The position numbers and the translations under genes were made by a program. Below are positions 11,180-22,572 of a stretch of 64,000 nt of DNA, piece after piece. The notes beneath the pieces were generated by a model that worked only from the letters and a program-made list of their open reading frames with translations, had not been told where the DNA came from and ran no database searches. This DNA is from Vandiemenella viatica (taxonomy: Eukaryota > Arthropoda > Insecta > Orthoptera > Morabidae): the NCBI GenBank assembly GCA_031002005.1, contig JARYHS010009186.1, positions 184,724,437-184,788,436 on the forward strand. Direction: 5' to 3'. Each line of letters starts with the position of its first letter. Within the stretch, counting starts at the first letter, position 1.

Positions 11180-12930
11180 ATTTACATATGTGTCAACTTT
11201 GATTTGAGCCATATCAAGATGCGTTGTGTTTCGCCGCACGAGAAGCGACGTTAAAGTCTATCTGTGTTGCCGCAATTGTGGCATCTGTCAGTTACCGAGA
11301 GATGTATACGGAATAGTTTCTCATTTGTCGGGATTATTTCGTTAGTTGTTTTGTACCATACAGACATTACCTCAGATGGGAGATTTTTATTAAAAATAGT
11401 CCACGCTTGGGGCCAGTTAGTGTTCGGATATTTTAATTCAGTATTGTTTTTTCCGACCTTTAATAGAAGTCTCTTGTAAATGTCCTTTGTTGTCTTGGGT
11501 GGGGGTGGATCAGAGCTCACTTGGAAGTAACTTTATTCTAAACTAGACTGAGTTGATGTAGGTTCCTCCCTATGTTCCCTATGTATACTCGGGTCGTGCA
11601 TTGCGGTTTGTAGTGCCCTATGACGGAAGCTGTGAAACTGGAGTCGTTGTTATCTTCCAGCTTGTCTATTGCGTGTATCAGTAAATCTTTGCATCTGGCC
11701 TTCACATTTATGACATACAGACTTCCCTTTAGTCTTGGTTGGGTTGGAGTTTCGAATTTTATTTTGAATATGTCATTTTTTCAAACGAACCAGCATAAGG
11801 CTTTTTGCAGATTTTCCGCAATGGGGTCAGGCGCTGGTAACACCTGGCCAAAATAGCTCATTTTGTCCAGAATGCAGTTAGTTATCATCCTTGATTTTTG
11901 CACCATGTTGAGGCCTCTGAAACTGCATGCTCTCAGGAGTACTCTTACTTTATTTTAGGTGTTCCTCCTGTTGTTTGCGGACATTTTTTGCGGGTTTTCC
12001 TCAAGTAATATTCCTAGGGATGTATGTTTCGTTACTATGTGACCCAGAAGATTTTTTCCAGGCCTGTGAGTCCTTTACCAATGTGAAGTAGGGCGGACTT
12101 GTTAACGTTTACTCTAGCGTTTGCTGCTCGCTAGAAGAGTTTTATGGCCTTTGTGATTTTATTCATATCGCCCTGGGAGGTGACGTAAAAACTCCACGTC
12201 ATCTGCGTATGCTCGGCAGCTTACTCGTTTTCTGTCGAAAAGGTAGCCTTTGATGGTTTTGCCTATATGTCTTAGCAAAGGTTCTATTAAGACGCTAAAA
12301 TGTATGATTGACAGACAGTAGCATAACAACAGAAATGGTACGAGAGAGTTGCAAATGTTTCTTTCTATAGAATGTACAAAGATAATTATGTTCCATGAAG
12401 TCGTGAGAGGACAGCTGAAAGTGGTTGTTTTATTTGGTGGACATGCAGGTTATGACTTCAGTGAACTTTTAGGGAATCTTCGGTGAAGAAGTCTGGTTAT
12501 AGAATAATTGTTGGTAGGTGACCTAACAGGGGTTTTATGTTGAAAGTGAAAGAATAAATCTAGTTCCTAACCTGAACTGTGAAAATACTGCTTATTAACT
12601 TACAAGAGAGCATCCTTGTCTTACGGATCGCGTTATTTTGAACGATGGTTAACGTACTGTTGGTTTGGAGTTTGGAGGAAACATTAATTGTTATTTTTTG
12701 TGATTTACGCGGTAGTAGACTTTTTCTAAGTCACCAAAATATATTGGTGCAACGGATTTTTTTTTATGATTATTTTAGAGTGTGGAAATGATATTCCTGT
12801 ATTCATTCGTAGCTTTGATTATGCCTCTTCCTGGTGTAGCGCCTGATTGATAACTGCCTAGAATCCTACTTAAATACGGTTCTAGTATTTTCTTCAACAT
12901 TCGGGTTAAACCGATAAAAGTTTCTTTTTA
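11180..12930 (-). pseudogene. LINE reverse transcriptase relic with C-terminal domain
   Basis: Minus-strand pol fossil, read from high to low coordinates. LKKILEPYLSRILGSYQSGATPGRGI (about 12890-12800) is the RT thumb/template-grip region. DLEKVYYRVNH (about 12720-12690) is the first catalytic block. SVRQGCSLV (about 12640-12610) is motif B. CRAYADDVEF (about 12230-12200) holds the YADD catalytic box. WYKTTNEIIPTNEKLFRI and CHNCGNTD (11380-11250) form the typical LINE C-terminal region. Many stops are present. Between motif B and the SVLIEPLLRHI segment, roughly 12306-12598, about 290 bases do not fit the frame and look like an insertion of unknown type. Confidence 0.8.
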
Positions 12931-12979
12931 TCCACTGTCTACAACAAAATCATAAATTTCAATGTTAAATATTAAATAT

Positions 12980-13570
12980 TTTGATTGCAATAGCTAATTG
13001 TGAGGGAAATTGTTTTCTTGAACAAGTGATATTCCCTTTTTTACAAAATTTAGTTGCCGGTGGAATCGGAGCACAACCCCTATTTTCAGAAGTTGAATGA
13101 ACATAATTTTCAAATATAACCATTATCACTCGTGATATTTGATAAGGCGGATTTAGACTTTCTTAATAAATAATATCTTCAACTTAACCTAAAGCGCCAT
13201 TTACTAATCCTTTTTCAACCATACATAACAGAGAAACATAACTTCAGATCCAATAGACAAAGTCATAAATGGTTCTTTCTAGACCACCTTATAACTCAGC
13301 AAGTTCTGATTTTGCTGCAGAAAAATTATGAACTGCTGGAATATAAGCAACAGGTTGACGCAATTCTTTTGATTTTTGATGATCATATTCATTTATATCT
13401 TTACTTGTTGCAAATAGTTTAACAGTATCGTTGAAAAATAACATTCTCGTAAGGGAAAGGTTTTAATTTTTCATAGCCTTCAATTGTACTCTCACCATTC
13501 TCAATACTATCAAATAAATCTAGAAATATTTGGTGAGATTCATTTTATCAGAATGATAAAGACAAAACAC
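12980..13570 (-). pseudogene. PIF1-like / Helitron-type DNA helicase relic (C-terminal half)
   Basis: Minus-strand pieces, high to low: DLFDSIENGESTIEGYEKL, then NDTVKLFATSKDINEYDHQK, RQPVAYIPAVHNF, GGLERTIYD, KKGLVNGALG, and NRGCAPIPPATKF...CSRKQFPSQLAIAI. The order matches PIF1-family helicases: xRLFATNxxVxxYN, VARIxAxH, GLVNGAxGxV, and the KQFPLxLAYAIT box that precedes the last helicase motif. In arthropods such helicases are usually part of Helitron RepHel proteins. No Rep HUH motif was found nearby. Frameshifts and stops show decay, and the final helicase motif is lost near 12990. Confidence 0.75.
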
Positions 13571-16500
13571 AATATTTTTGAATACTTGATGTGAATAATA
13601 ATTTTCCTTCTATAAAGACTTCATTTCCTTGAATTTAATGTCTGTAAAGTGGACTGTCATTAACAGACGGTAACTCTTGATATCCTCCCCCCCCAAAAAA
13701 AAAATCTACCCACAAAATGGTTCATCTTGAAGGAATAACGCTTCGTAATCGTAAATCATTTTTTCTCAAAACACTGCATCCAATCATACTATTTCATTTA
13801 TAAACATAAATTATAATCCAGAATTTTCTCTTGAAATTATGTTTATGTTTTTGGTAGAAGAATTAAAGGATTCCGTTAACGTTTCTGGTAGGCGACTGCA
13901 TGAAGCGTGTTTAGACGGACGTCGTGTTTATGCACCTTGTTGCTTCAACGGTACAAATTTTGTTCGTAAATTCCTCAAAAAATTGTGACTAGCAGTGGCA
14001 GATAAAGATTACAGCCACTGTTCTTCCATTTCAAAGACGATGACTTGTCTGGAAGCAGAATAATTACCAGTATATTGCACGCATATAGGAAAAAAACTGC
14101 TGCTGTTGAAGAACTGCGCCAAATAAAAGTAATCCACTGTTGTCACTTATCGCAAACTAAATCGTTTCATAATCCTCAAACATCTTGAACACAACTCGTC
14201 ATTTCACTTCACCAAAAAGCCGTGACCTGCAATTGTACAGCAATAACACACAATATCACCCTCATCTACACTGCAGAGCGTAGCCCAGTGTTGGCAGGAT
14301 GATTGTGGAACATTTCTAAATAGCGAGACTCCGGTAGAATTTGCTGTGGCTGGCCGACAGAGAAATAATTACCACTCAATCCTGGGCATTAGAGGTGCGG
14401 GAGAAAAACACGGAATATTTTTGTGAACATATAGTGATGAAAACAACTTTCATCGAGACACTTAACTGACAGTTTAATCAGTGGCTCGATGAGCTTAATC
14501 ACGGAGGCACGGTGTGGCGGAGGCTATTTCTGATTGCATTGTATCGTAAGATCTATTGGTTTGTCTAATATTTTGTGATTCTTAAGTTTTACTTTATTAA
14601 ACATGCATTTTTGGTATGTTTCGGTTACGTGTAGCTAAACATATTTCCCCTGTTAAACAGTTTTCAAACCCTCCATGTGGCGGATTTATTTTGTACATAT
14701 AATTTAATTATTCAATAGGGTTCTGTCAATAGTTTAGTTTGAGGACGTTATTTTCGATTAAAATTGTTTTCAAAAAACAGGTAACGTCATTTTAAGTATC
14801 TGGCAGCACTTTACATACCATTATATACGTGCGTATTATTAATAAAAATTATTTCAATTTTTTTCAGAAATAATGATCAACGACACATCTAGAGATTTTA
14901 AATTATTATGTTCAATTTAACTTCGAGACTTGGAGCATTTTTTTTCTTCAATAAAGTGTACCAAAAAAATGTAAAATCGTCGCCTAGTGTAAGGGCGAAC
15001 CAATTGAAACCAAAAATAATAAAAATGATTACCAGGAATCCAAAATATTATTAACTATTATTAACAGTTATTTCCTCAGGATAAAAATTGCGATAGTTGT
15101 AACCCATATTGTGTGCGCAATTTCAAAAATGGAATGGGAGGTTAGGGAGCCGCAGGGTTGTGCCAGCCACTTGAAATGCTTCTAGAAACACGTTAAATAT
15201 TCACTTACAAGCTGTGATACATCCTCCGACAGTATTTAAGAGTCACTGCCAGGAAGTTGCAGCTTCGTAAAGATATCTGCTGGTCGCTTCCGTAGTTGGT
15301 GGCCAGTGTTGGACCAGCGGAAAACTGCCATCTTGTGCGGACTTTACCGCACCCAAGTTCCGCCCGGAACCCCAACTTGTCCGCGCAAACTGTAATCCTC
15401 GCCCACAAGTTGCAAACTCTCGTGATACACGGGAATGCAATAAGCGAGTACGGGAGGTTCCGCGCCTGACCGAATTCCAATGCGACCCAGAAATATTAGA
15501 GACGAATGGTGAAGCTACTAGGAGATCTCAAGGGACTAGAAACTGTGTTCTTTTTACACTTTTTTTCTCCTATAAAAGTGTAGATAAAGCGTATTTGATA
15601 GGCCCCGTAGATACACAAAGACGCCAAACTGTAATTACTAAAAAAAATGTAAATTAGTTTTAAGGTTCAGAATACACCGAGGATTCATGAATGTGTTCTC
15701 ACTACAAAACAGACAGTATTAAAGTGCAGAAAACGCATCAAACAGAAACTGACAGGAGGACCTATATGTACCGTTAAAAGAAAGTCACATAAATTAGCAT
15801 CAGACTATTAGAAATCTGCAACCCATACAGGTTGTAAAATTATTAGGTTTCCTTATAGATCGTACTTTAAATTGGATGGTGCGGGCCTCTGAATTATTAA
15901 AGCGACTGGGCGGAGCCACGTTTTCAATTATCACAATATTGGCCATAGGTGAGCTCGGTAAGAAAAAACTAGTTTATTATTCTCACTTTCATCACTTCAT
16001 GCCGTATTCCATAATCTTCTAAGGCAATTCAACTAATAGGGATAAGGCATTTAGGGCTTAGAAGCGAGTAATAAGAATTATATGTGAGATTAGCAATAAA
16101 ACTTCCTGCAGAAAACTATTCAAGAAGTTAAGTATTTTAATGTTAGTGGTCTAGTATGTAATAATCTCCTTTGGAGTCGCCAGTCTACTTCTGTCTAAAA
16201 CAAATAATAATATACGTAATTATTGCAGCAGAAATAAAAATGATCTTTACAAGGATTACAAGTCGGAGTCAGATAGTTCATATCTTCAGCAACTTTCGAA
16301 CTCTTCTTAAATGTCTGGCAGGGGCTAAAATTAAATTCAGAAAAAGTAGAAAGAATTTTAACTTCTGCTGCATAGAAAAATGTATTTTAAAAGTATCAAC
16401 AAAATAACTGTCAATTTCTTGGGAAAATGTGGTTGTAATATGCATACATATATCTTTCTAAGTAAATGCTTCGACTAGTATATAAATGTGTTTGCTGTAA

Positions 16501-18029
16501 ATTAACTCCCTCTATCACCATACAGAATTAATCTATTATACTAGGATTTATCAAAATGACTATACTGTATTAACATTGTATTCTTAACACTGAAACGAGA
16601 AAACCGTTTCGCAAATAATATAAACAGTGGTACAGTACTAAATAATTATAGCTTATCACACTACTATAAATGTGGGTGAAGTAAAAATAAAATATCTGAT
16701 TAAATAAAGCAAAAAATTAACTGATTGCTACACTATTTCGTCAAGTTATTTCATAGATGTTTAAATGTAGATAATGTGCTTATGGATGACATTTAACTGA
16801 AATAATCAATGTCTCAGAAACAAAGTACGTCAAATTTTTAAAGTACGTCAGAAATTTCTAGAAAAGCCTCATAAAACTTACAAGTCCTGGTGAAATATGC
16901 ACATAACCTATTAAGATTTATCGTAACATTCTACGATCAACAGAAAACGAGTCACATAAAAAAAAATATTCTTGTTACAGTCTTATCTATTTTGATTTAC
17001 GCGACGTCAAAAATTTAATTTGAAATAATCCTCAATCATTCTGGTGCTTAAAAGCACGTCGTCTATACATGTTGTTCTGAAAAGTAGATAATTTCAATAG
17101 AAGCACCTGCAAATAAAATAAACAGAGTAATAATTTCAATGCTATTGATTTTAAAGACCCATTTGTAGTTATCACTGTGTGTTTTGCGTTAGGGGATGTG
17201 CATTGTTCAGGGATTGATGGTGTTTATCAACAGATTTATGCGGACACCGCAGAGTGACAAAAGTTCTGATGCGGAATAACAAACACTTTTGATAAACGAT
17301 AATGTGTCGACGCCAACAGACAAACATTTGTAAAATATTAAACGGTAGTAATACAGTCACTGATGAAGTGTCAGTACCAACGTAAATTCATTTGTAAATT
17401 GTTGAATAGGAGAGCTATTTAATTCAATATATTAATATTTTATTATTAATGCAAATTACCTATAAAAGTAAAGCCATATTTTTCCTTATCTAAAAAGAAC
17501 GAAGGATTTAATTTACTAATTACTGATTTTGGGCATAATGTGTTACAGTAGATATAAAACTGTATATCTGTGATAAAACATGCGAATTATCTCAGAAACA
17601 AATCTTTCCAACCTGTAATATCTAAAAAATATTCAGTTTCTTGTCATTTTCAGGTACTTTTGGCGTATTAGTATGACAAATTCGGCGGAGTTATTTGAAA
17701 CAATTTGATCATTAGATATGTATCCAGATTCTACTGTGTTTCTTGTTCGTATGGGAGACATGTCAATACAAACACTCAGGCATTCAAACGTTCTCTCATA
17801 CTGATAAGAGATACGCTTGGTGTAAAAATAAAGTCAACAAGTTTGTTAACATTAAATTCCACTGTTGCCGAAAATAAAATGAAGTTCACAAGTGATTTAA
17901 GTTTCGGTTAGGTGAATCTCTCAACGAAAGAGATTTTTTGTAATAACATAAAAATTATCGGAAAGGGGGCAAAACCGATTAACAGGCGTAAACAAAAACT
18001 CTATTCACGGAACGGCACAGCTAGTTCTC
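13571..18029. other. AT-rich interval without recognised genes; GC patch at 15235-15480
   Basis: Over 4 kb with no motif-bearing frame. At 15235-15480 a GC-rich patch has overlapping minus-strand frames (91 and 65 codons) that start near 15480 and 15440 with no recognisable domain. The remainder is AT-rich with homopolymer runs (for example 13687-13706). Confidence 0.5.
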
Positions 18030-18273
18030 TTAATGTTTAATATTACGACACATGAAATGTAAAGCAAAATATCTGAAGCAAGTGGCTTTTTTTGAAATAC
18101 ATATATGTGTCATAGATAATTTAAAAGTATGGATCGTAAGAGGAAGGCCGAAAACAGTTCTGTAACTTAATAAACAACAAAGAAGCTTCTTTTTCCACAA
18201 AGACTGCTTTATGCGCAGTCTCATACTGATTCGAATAAAATTAGTGTCATGAATAATAGAAATATGTTGCACC

Positions 18274-18864
18274 TTAAACATTGGCATTGGCAGCAGAAAT
18301 CTCAGGGCTAGATATGGAACTGAATGAAAGTGGCTTCACAGTCAAGTAGGTAGAAATGAGGGAGGAGAAACGTTGAAGAACTACTGCGTAAACTATACTC
18401 TTTTTCCTGGAGACAGTATATTGTAGACCAGAAATATCATGAAATGTTTTCAGTGAGAAAACACAGGAAAATCCCACACTCTGTGATAAACTGTAAAGGA
18501 ACAGTGGGCGGAGAATAATGAGGTTAGAAAGGAAAAGCTTTTTCTTCGTCATAGTGTCCGGAGCCGCTGCCAATAGAGCGACCCCTGTGTGGTGGCCTCT
18601 ACCTAATGACCCGACTGCTTGATGTACGGCCGTCGTTATTGCAGGTCGAAATCCCGTGTCAAGGGTCCGCACCACGGCTATCTGCTGCACTGAGCACATA
18701 ACCGTAACTATCCTCACGGCACGCCACTGCCTGCAAATTCCGACAATGCAGACCGCTCTGTGATCGCCAACGCACTTTGTTTTCCAACACAACAGCATTC
18801 CAATAGGTGCAGCACCGGAATGTGTCATTTTAATCTGGTTTACTGTAATTTTCATTCCTCCCAT
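18274..18864 (-). CDS. Unrecognised 196-codon open frame
   Basis: I do not recognise this frame. It starts MGGMKITVNQIKMTHSG, has several Cys in the first third and a hydrophobic stretch (LIILRPLFLYSLSQSVGF) in the second half. It is the longest frame in the window that is not clearly transposon-derived. Against it being a gene: no homologous motif, average AT-rich flanks, and no supporting splice or promoter pattern that I can see. Chance or an old exon are both possible. Confidence 0.15.
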   Translation of the reverse strand: MGGMKITVNQIKMTHSGAAPIGMLLCWKTKCVGDHRAVCIVGICRQWRAVRIVTVMCSVQQIAVVRTLDTGFRPAITTAVHQAVGSLGRGHHTGVALLAAAPDTMTKKKLFLSNLIILRPLFLYSLSQSVGFSCVFSLKTFHDISGLQYTVSRKKSIVYAVVLQRFSSLISTYLTVKPLSFSSISSPEISAANANV

Positions 18865-19330
18865 TTAACTTCATCGTTATACAGTTAGAATTTTTTTTCG
18901 GTATTGGTACCCAACATAGTGTTAATTACACTCAATTATGCTCACCTCCTTAAAACAATATTCCGATGTTTTCATTTTCTTCACCACTGTATAACGCTTT
19001 GATCGACGTTTCTTATATTATACAAACATTACTATTTTTTTAAAATATTTTATTGACACTTGGCCTGTTGGCCATACAGTGAAGATACATTATATTTAGT
19101 GCTGTATCTTTATATATATACATACATGCGCCCACATTTACATATACGTATTACACATACATACAAATCACTGTACATTAAAACTAAACAATAATTATAT
19201 AATATGAATCTACCATAATATGAATCTACCTCATTCCATCTATGTAAACAAGACGTTCTGCTTCCTAATTTAAAAACAGATATGTAAAAAATATAAGTCA
19301 TCTTTGCGCTTCCTATATATAAGAAAAATT
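18865..19330. other. AT-rich interval with simple TA/CA-rich sequence
   Basis: Includes TATATATATACATACATG-type simple sequence near 19111-19150. No gene seen. Confidence 0.5.
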
Positions 19331-19384
19331 TCGTTATATGTAAAAAATAAAACCATTATGTAAAATATTCCAAATTACAGAAAA

Positions 19385-19475
19385 CGTTGTACGCTGATGA
19401 TGCCTCGACGAGAGGCGAAACGCGTCCGTCAAATAAATATTATCAAAACAGTTGTACTGGCGTAATTATTAAAGA
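19385..19475 (+). mobile_element. Penelope-like element terminal fragment with hammerhead motif
   Basis: Shares with the 3' region of the Penelope-like element at the right edge of the window (read on the minus strand there) the hammerhead-like core plus the downstream CAGTTG(T/C)A(C/T)TGGCGT. Only this terminal piece is recognisable here. It lies about 60 bases from the 3' side of a LINE fossil on the other strand. Confidence 0.55.
19391..19429 (+). ncRNA. Hammerhead-ribozyme-like motif, copy 1
   Basis: Self-cleaving RNA motif by pattern. CUGAUGA at 19394-19400 is followed by one extra U. Stem II is GCCUC/GAGGC (19402-19406 with 19412-19416) around a GACGA loop. GAAA is at 19417-19420. A tiny stem III (AC/GU around GC, 19420-19425) ends in GUC with predicted cleavage after 19426. 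Stem I is ACG (19391-19393) with CGU (19427-19429). Penelope-like elements are known to carry minimal hammerheads with very short stem III. The extra U after CUGAUGA also occurs in copy 2. Confidence 0.6.
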
Positions 19476-19536
19476 ATAATTATTAATTAAACAATAATTG
19501 TTTGAAACATTGAGTAGTAGAGTGGGTTCTACCGGG

Positions 19537-20090
19537 TTATGTTTCAGTGTGGTTTCTTGTTTTCAAGTGCACCATCCTCTGGTATATTGCGATATATTCT
19601 AGAGCAAGGAGGTGGCCAACAGTAACTGGATAACTTATGTCCCAATGTTTTAGGTCTTTCCAGAAAGTGTCTGTTTCTTCTTTGTAATTGTTGCATCTGA
19701 AGAATAGGTGGTTTGTTTCGGCCTCGGATTCCCCATACATTGACAATGTGGGGAGTTTGATAAATTTATTTTGTACAAGTGGTTTCAGAATCTGCCTTGA
19801 TTGAATTTTAATCTTGATATTATAGTCACAGCTGTTTTGGTAGCATATTTTTTTTTGAAACCATAGTGTTGTCGGTATTTGCGGTTGTATCCGCCTATAG
19901 TCTCTTCCCTTGTGTTGTTCACTGGATTGCCACATATCATTCCAGACCTCAGTTTTTTTGTGTCGAAATAATGATATTAAGTCACTTCCTATCAGAAGTT
20001 CCGCTTGATTTTGTGTTTGTGCAGCTAATTTTTCAAGAAAATCCACAATCTCGTTGCCAGGAAGCCCGACAATGTTCGAAACTTATTAAG
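19537..20090 (-). pseudogene. LINE 3' tail: end of RNase H domain plus C-terminal zinc-binding region
   Basis: Near 20070-20030 the minus strand reads GLPGNEIVDFLEKLA, the closing segment of the RNase H domain of I/jockey/R1-group LINEs. It continues through WNDMWQSS and IPTTLWFQK to LPTLSMYGESEAETNHLFFRCNNY, equivalent to the Cys/His motif near the end of such polyproteins, and closes with HLLALEYIAIYQR. The frame from 20046 to 19537 is open for 169 codons, but a frame change lies just upstream. The element is 5'-truncated. Confidence 0.75.
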
Positions 20091-20269
20091 GTTATCGTAT
20101 CTGGAATGGTTCTTATTGCAATAAAAATTCTTTTAATTTGTCTAAAAACCTGTTTTAGACATATTTAGAAACAGAATCTCTGAAAACTGCTTCGGAATTA
20201 AATGATAAAAATAACAGGCATGGAGGTGTAGTGTAGTCTCAGAAAATTCGTAACTAAGTTTATTAGGTC

Positions 20270-20845
20270 TCGTCTATTAACTACGTGGCTCGGTCGAGGG
20301 GGGTGGGTGGGTAGGGAGGGAATTGGGTGGAAAGCTACCCTGTGAGGGTAGAGGGTGTCCAAGCCGTGGATAGAGTGCCACACATGAGCGTGCCTTGAAG
20401 TCATAGTGTTTGGATCGCAGCGAGCCGGCACATTTTAGCTAACCGACACGCGGATGCGTATTACGCCTTCAAAAACATTAATAACATGTTATCCAGACTC
20501 AAATTCCATTACAGATGTCACACGGGATTTTTGCACGCCTGTTGTTTGTTTTTAAGATTTTTTTTTTTTCGAATCACCCGCATGACGCCACACACCGCTA
20601 TTTCATAAAACAATTCTAACTTCGTTCTGTCAGGTGAATTCCAGTGCATCTTTAACTATATTTCAAGTTCTGAGTGTGGTATAAAATGGCGCTGTGGGAT
20701 AAACGTTACAATTCTTATCGAAAATGGGTTTTCCAGAGAGTTTTAGAAATACAAAACGGTTTCATTTAGCTGTGGAAACGTTTGAAGTAGGACAAAAGCC
20801 ATTCCCTGATAATTTAGGAAGAAAGATGTCAGAACCGGAACCCAA
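20270..20845 (+). repeat. Repeat RB, copy 1, left part
   Basis: Same order of blocks as 57100-58070. First comes the ATTAACTACGTGG...G-rich block (20274-20375), also seen alone at 58879-59004. Then CAGATGTCAC, GTTCTGTCAGGTGAATTCCAGTG and AAACGTTACAATTCTTATCG follow, each with a diverged counterpart in copy 2. The copy is interrupted at 20846 by the composite Helitron-like element and resumes at about 23520. Confidence 0.6.
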
Positions 20846-20890
20846 TCTTTATATATAAAGATGAATGTATGTTTGTTGGTTTGGGAATTA

Positions 20891-21153
20891 CTGGAGATCG
20901 CGATTCCGCCAGGAGTTGGCATCATAATACTGGAGTGGTCAAATGCAAGACTCCACTAGAAATTCTTTCCGAAGTACATTTAACGGTTTCATGCTGGTCC
21001 AGGGTGTATTACAACCTAATTTTTGCTTGAAGATAGTGGTCCCGGCTGTATTACAACAGAATTACTACTTGAAAATAATACGTCTTGCGACTGAATACAG
21101 CAATATTCCAACGATATTACTGCATGTTATTGTAGCGGAATCGCGATCTCCAG
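20891..21153. mobile_element. 263-bp mariner-type MITE inside H1 unit A
   Basis: Perfect 19-bp terminal inverted repeats, CTGGAGATCGCGATTCCGC at 20891-20909 and its complement at 21135-21153, each flanked by TA (20889-20890, 21154-21155), the target duplication of Tc1/mariner elements. It interrupts the TTTG tract of H1, giving the relative age: H1 first, MITE later. No coding sequence. Confidence 0.8.
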
Positions 21154-21365
21154 TAGACCCGTTGGTTTGTTTGTTCTTCATACAAATCCACAGTTTTCAT
21201 CCGATCTCGATGAAACTTTGCACACTTATCCTTTGAAACAAGGAGAAAAATACTGTCTACATTTGGTTGAAAAATTATCTATATAAATAACACATTTGTC
21301 TCATAACTTCGAAATACGGCGGTAGACAGAGACGTTGGATGTGGACGACTCCGTACCGAGTTTCC

Positions 21366-21443
21366 CCGTAGCGGCCTGGCAGCTGAGTGGCTAAAGTCCT
21401 GGCTTACGAAAGTCGTGGTCTCCGGTTCAAATCTCCGTCGGGG
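21366..21443 (+). ncRNA. tRNA-like segment within H1 (unit A)
   Basis: About 78 bases with the look of a tRNA gene: A-box-like AGCTGAGTGGCTAAAG and B-box-like GGTTCAAATCT, with complementary ends around CCCCG and CGGGG. The same segment, variably decayed, sits at the same relative place in every H1 unit. It is more likely a captured tRNA-derived (SINE head) sequence than a functional tRNA. No anticodon arm was confidently folded. Confidence 0.5.
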
Positions 21444-21914
21444 ATAATATTTTTAAAAATTGTTTTTCATCGTAAGAGTCAGGCCTGGGCCGTAGGTTAT
21501 TCGGATTGAATGTTAAACCGTGGATATTAGTAAGTTAGGGTTGCAATGCGAGGCAAATCGTAGGTAGTCTTGCAATGTTGTAGGAGTATACTTTTTTACG
21601 TTATAATGATCCCTCAGGTTTTGTTCGCAGTCAGTGTGTGTGAACCACAGTAATATTATTATAATTAGGGATGTAAGTCTCTGTCTTTTTGTTACGTTAT
21701 GACGACCAAATGGCTATATCGTTGTGATGGAATTTTATAAGGAAATCTGTATGAAGGGTACAGGATATTTTTTCCAGTATGATTAACAGTTGTAGTCACG
21801 AAATTTTGAGACCTTATCGAATGGTGACAGAAATATGTTGGAATTGATTCTCATAACTTGGAAATACGGCGATCGACAGACACGTTGGATATGCACGTCT
21901 TCAGACCGTGTTCC

Positions 21915-21994
21915 CGTGTAGTGAGCTGGAAGCTCAGTGGCTAAAGAGCTTGCTTACGAACGTTGTGGTCTCCGGTTGAAATCTCCGTGGAGGC
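21915..21994 (+). ncRNA. tRNA-like segment within H1 (internal piece)
   Basis: Same segment as at 21366, with A-box-like AGCTCAGTGGCTAAAG and a B box changed to GGTTGAAATCT. The B-box change would weaken Pol III recognition. Confidence 0.4.
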
Positions 21995-22226
21995 TAAGAT
22001 TTAAAAAAATTGTTTTTCATCGTAAGAGTCAAGCCTGGGTCGTAGGTTATTCGTATTGAATGTTAAACTGTAGATATTAGAAAGTTAGGGGCGCAATGCG
22101 AGGCAAATCGTAGGTAGTCTTGCAATGTTGTAGGTGTACACTTTTTACGTTATAATGATCCCTCAGGTGTTGTTCACAGTCAGTGTGTGAGTGTGAACCA
22201 CAGTAATCTTTATATATAAAGATGAA

Positions 22227-22301
22227 TGTATGTTTGTTTGTTTGTTTGTTTGTTTGTTTGTTTGTTTGTTTGTTTGTTGGTTTGTTTGTTGGTTTGTTTG
22301 T
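22227..22301 (+). repeat. TTTG microsatellite in H1 unit B
   Basis: About 17 tandem TTTG units with two TTGG variants, directly after the 5' palindrome. The same position in other H1 copies holds between 2 and about 12 units, so the tract expands and contracts with the element. Confidence 0.9.
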
Positions 22302-22494
22302 TCTTCATACAAATCCACAGTTTTCATCCGATCTCGATGAAACTTTGCACACTTATCCTTTGAAACAAGGAGAAAAATACTGTCTACATTTGGTTGAAAA
22401 ATTATCTGTATAAATAACACATTTGTCTCATAACTTCGAAATACGGCGGTAGACAGAGACGTTGGATGTGGACGACTCCGTACCGAGTTTCCCC

Positions 22495-22572
22495 GTAGCG
22501 GCCTGGCAGCTGAGTGGCTAAAGCCCTGGCTTACGAACGTCGTGGTCTCCGGTTCAAATCTCCGTCGGGGAT
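22495..22572 (+). ncRNA. tRNA-like segment within H1 (unit B)
   Basis: Near-identical to the 21366 segment, retaining AGCTGAGTGGCTAAAG and GGTTCAAATCT. Confidence 0.5.

Noticed and set aside
21366..21443. Functional cellular tRNA gene
   Set aside because: The segment is embedded at the same place in every H1 unit and no proper anticodon arm was found; it is part of the repeat.
22163..22420. Frames with NQQTNKQTNK or CLFVCLFV repeats here and at 56.4-56.8 kb
   Set aside because: Translations of the TTTG/CAAA microsatellite inside H1.
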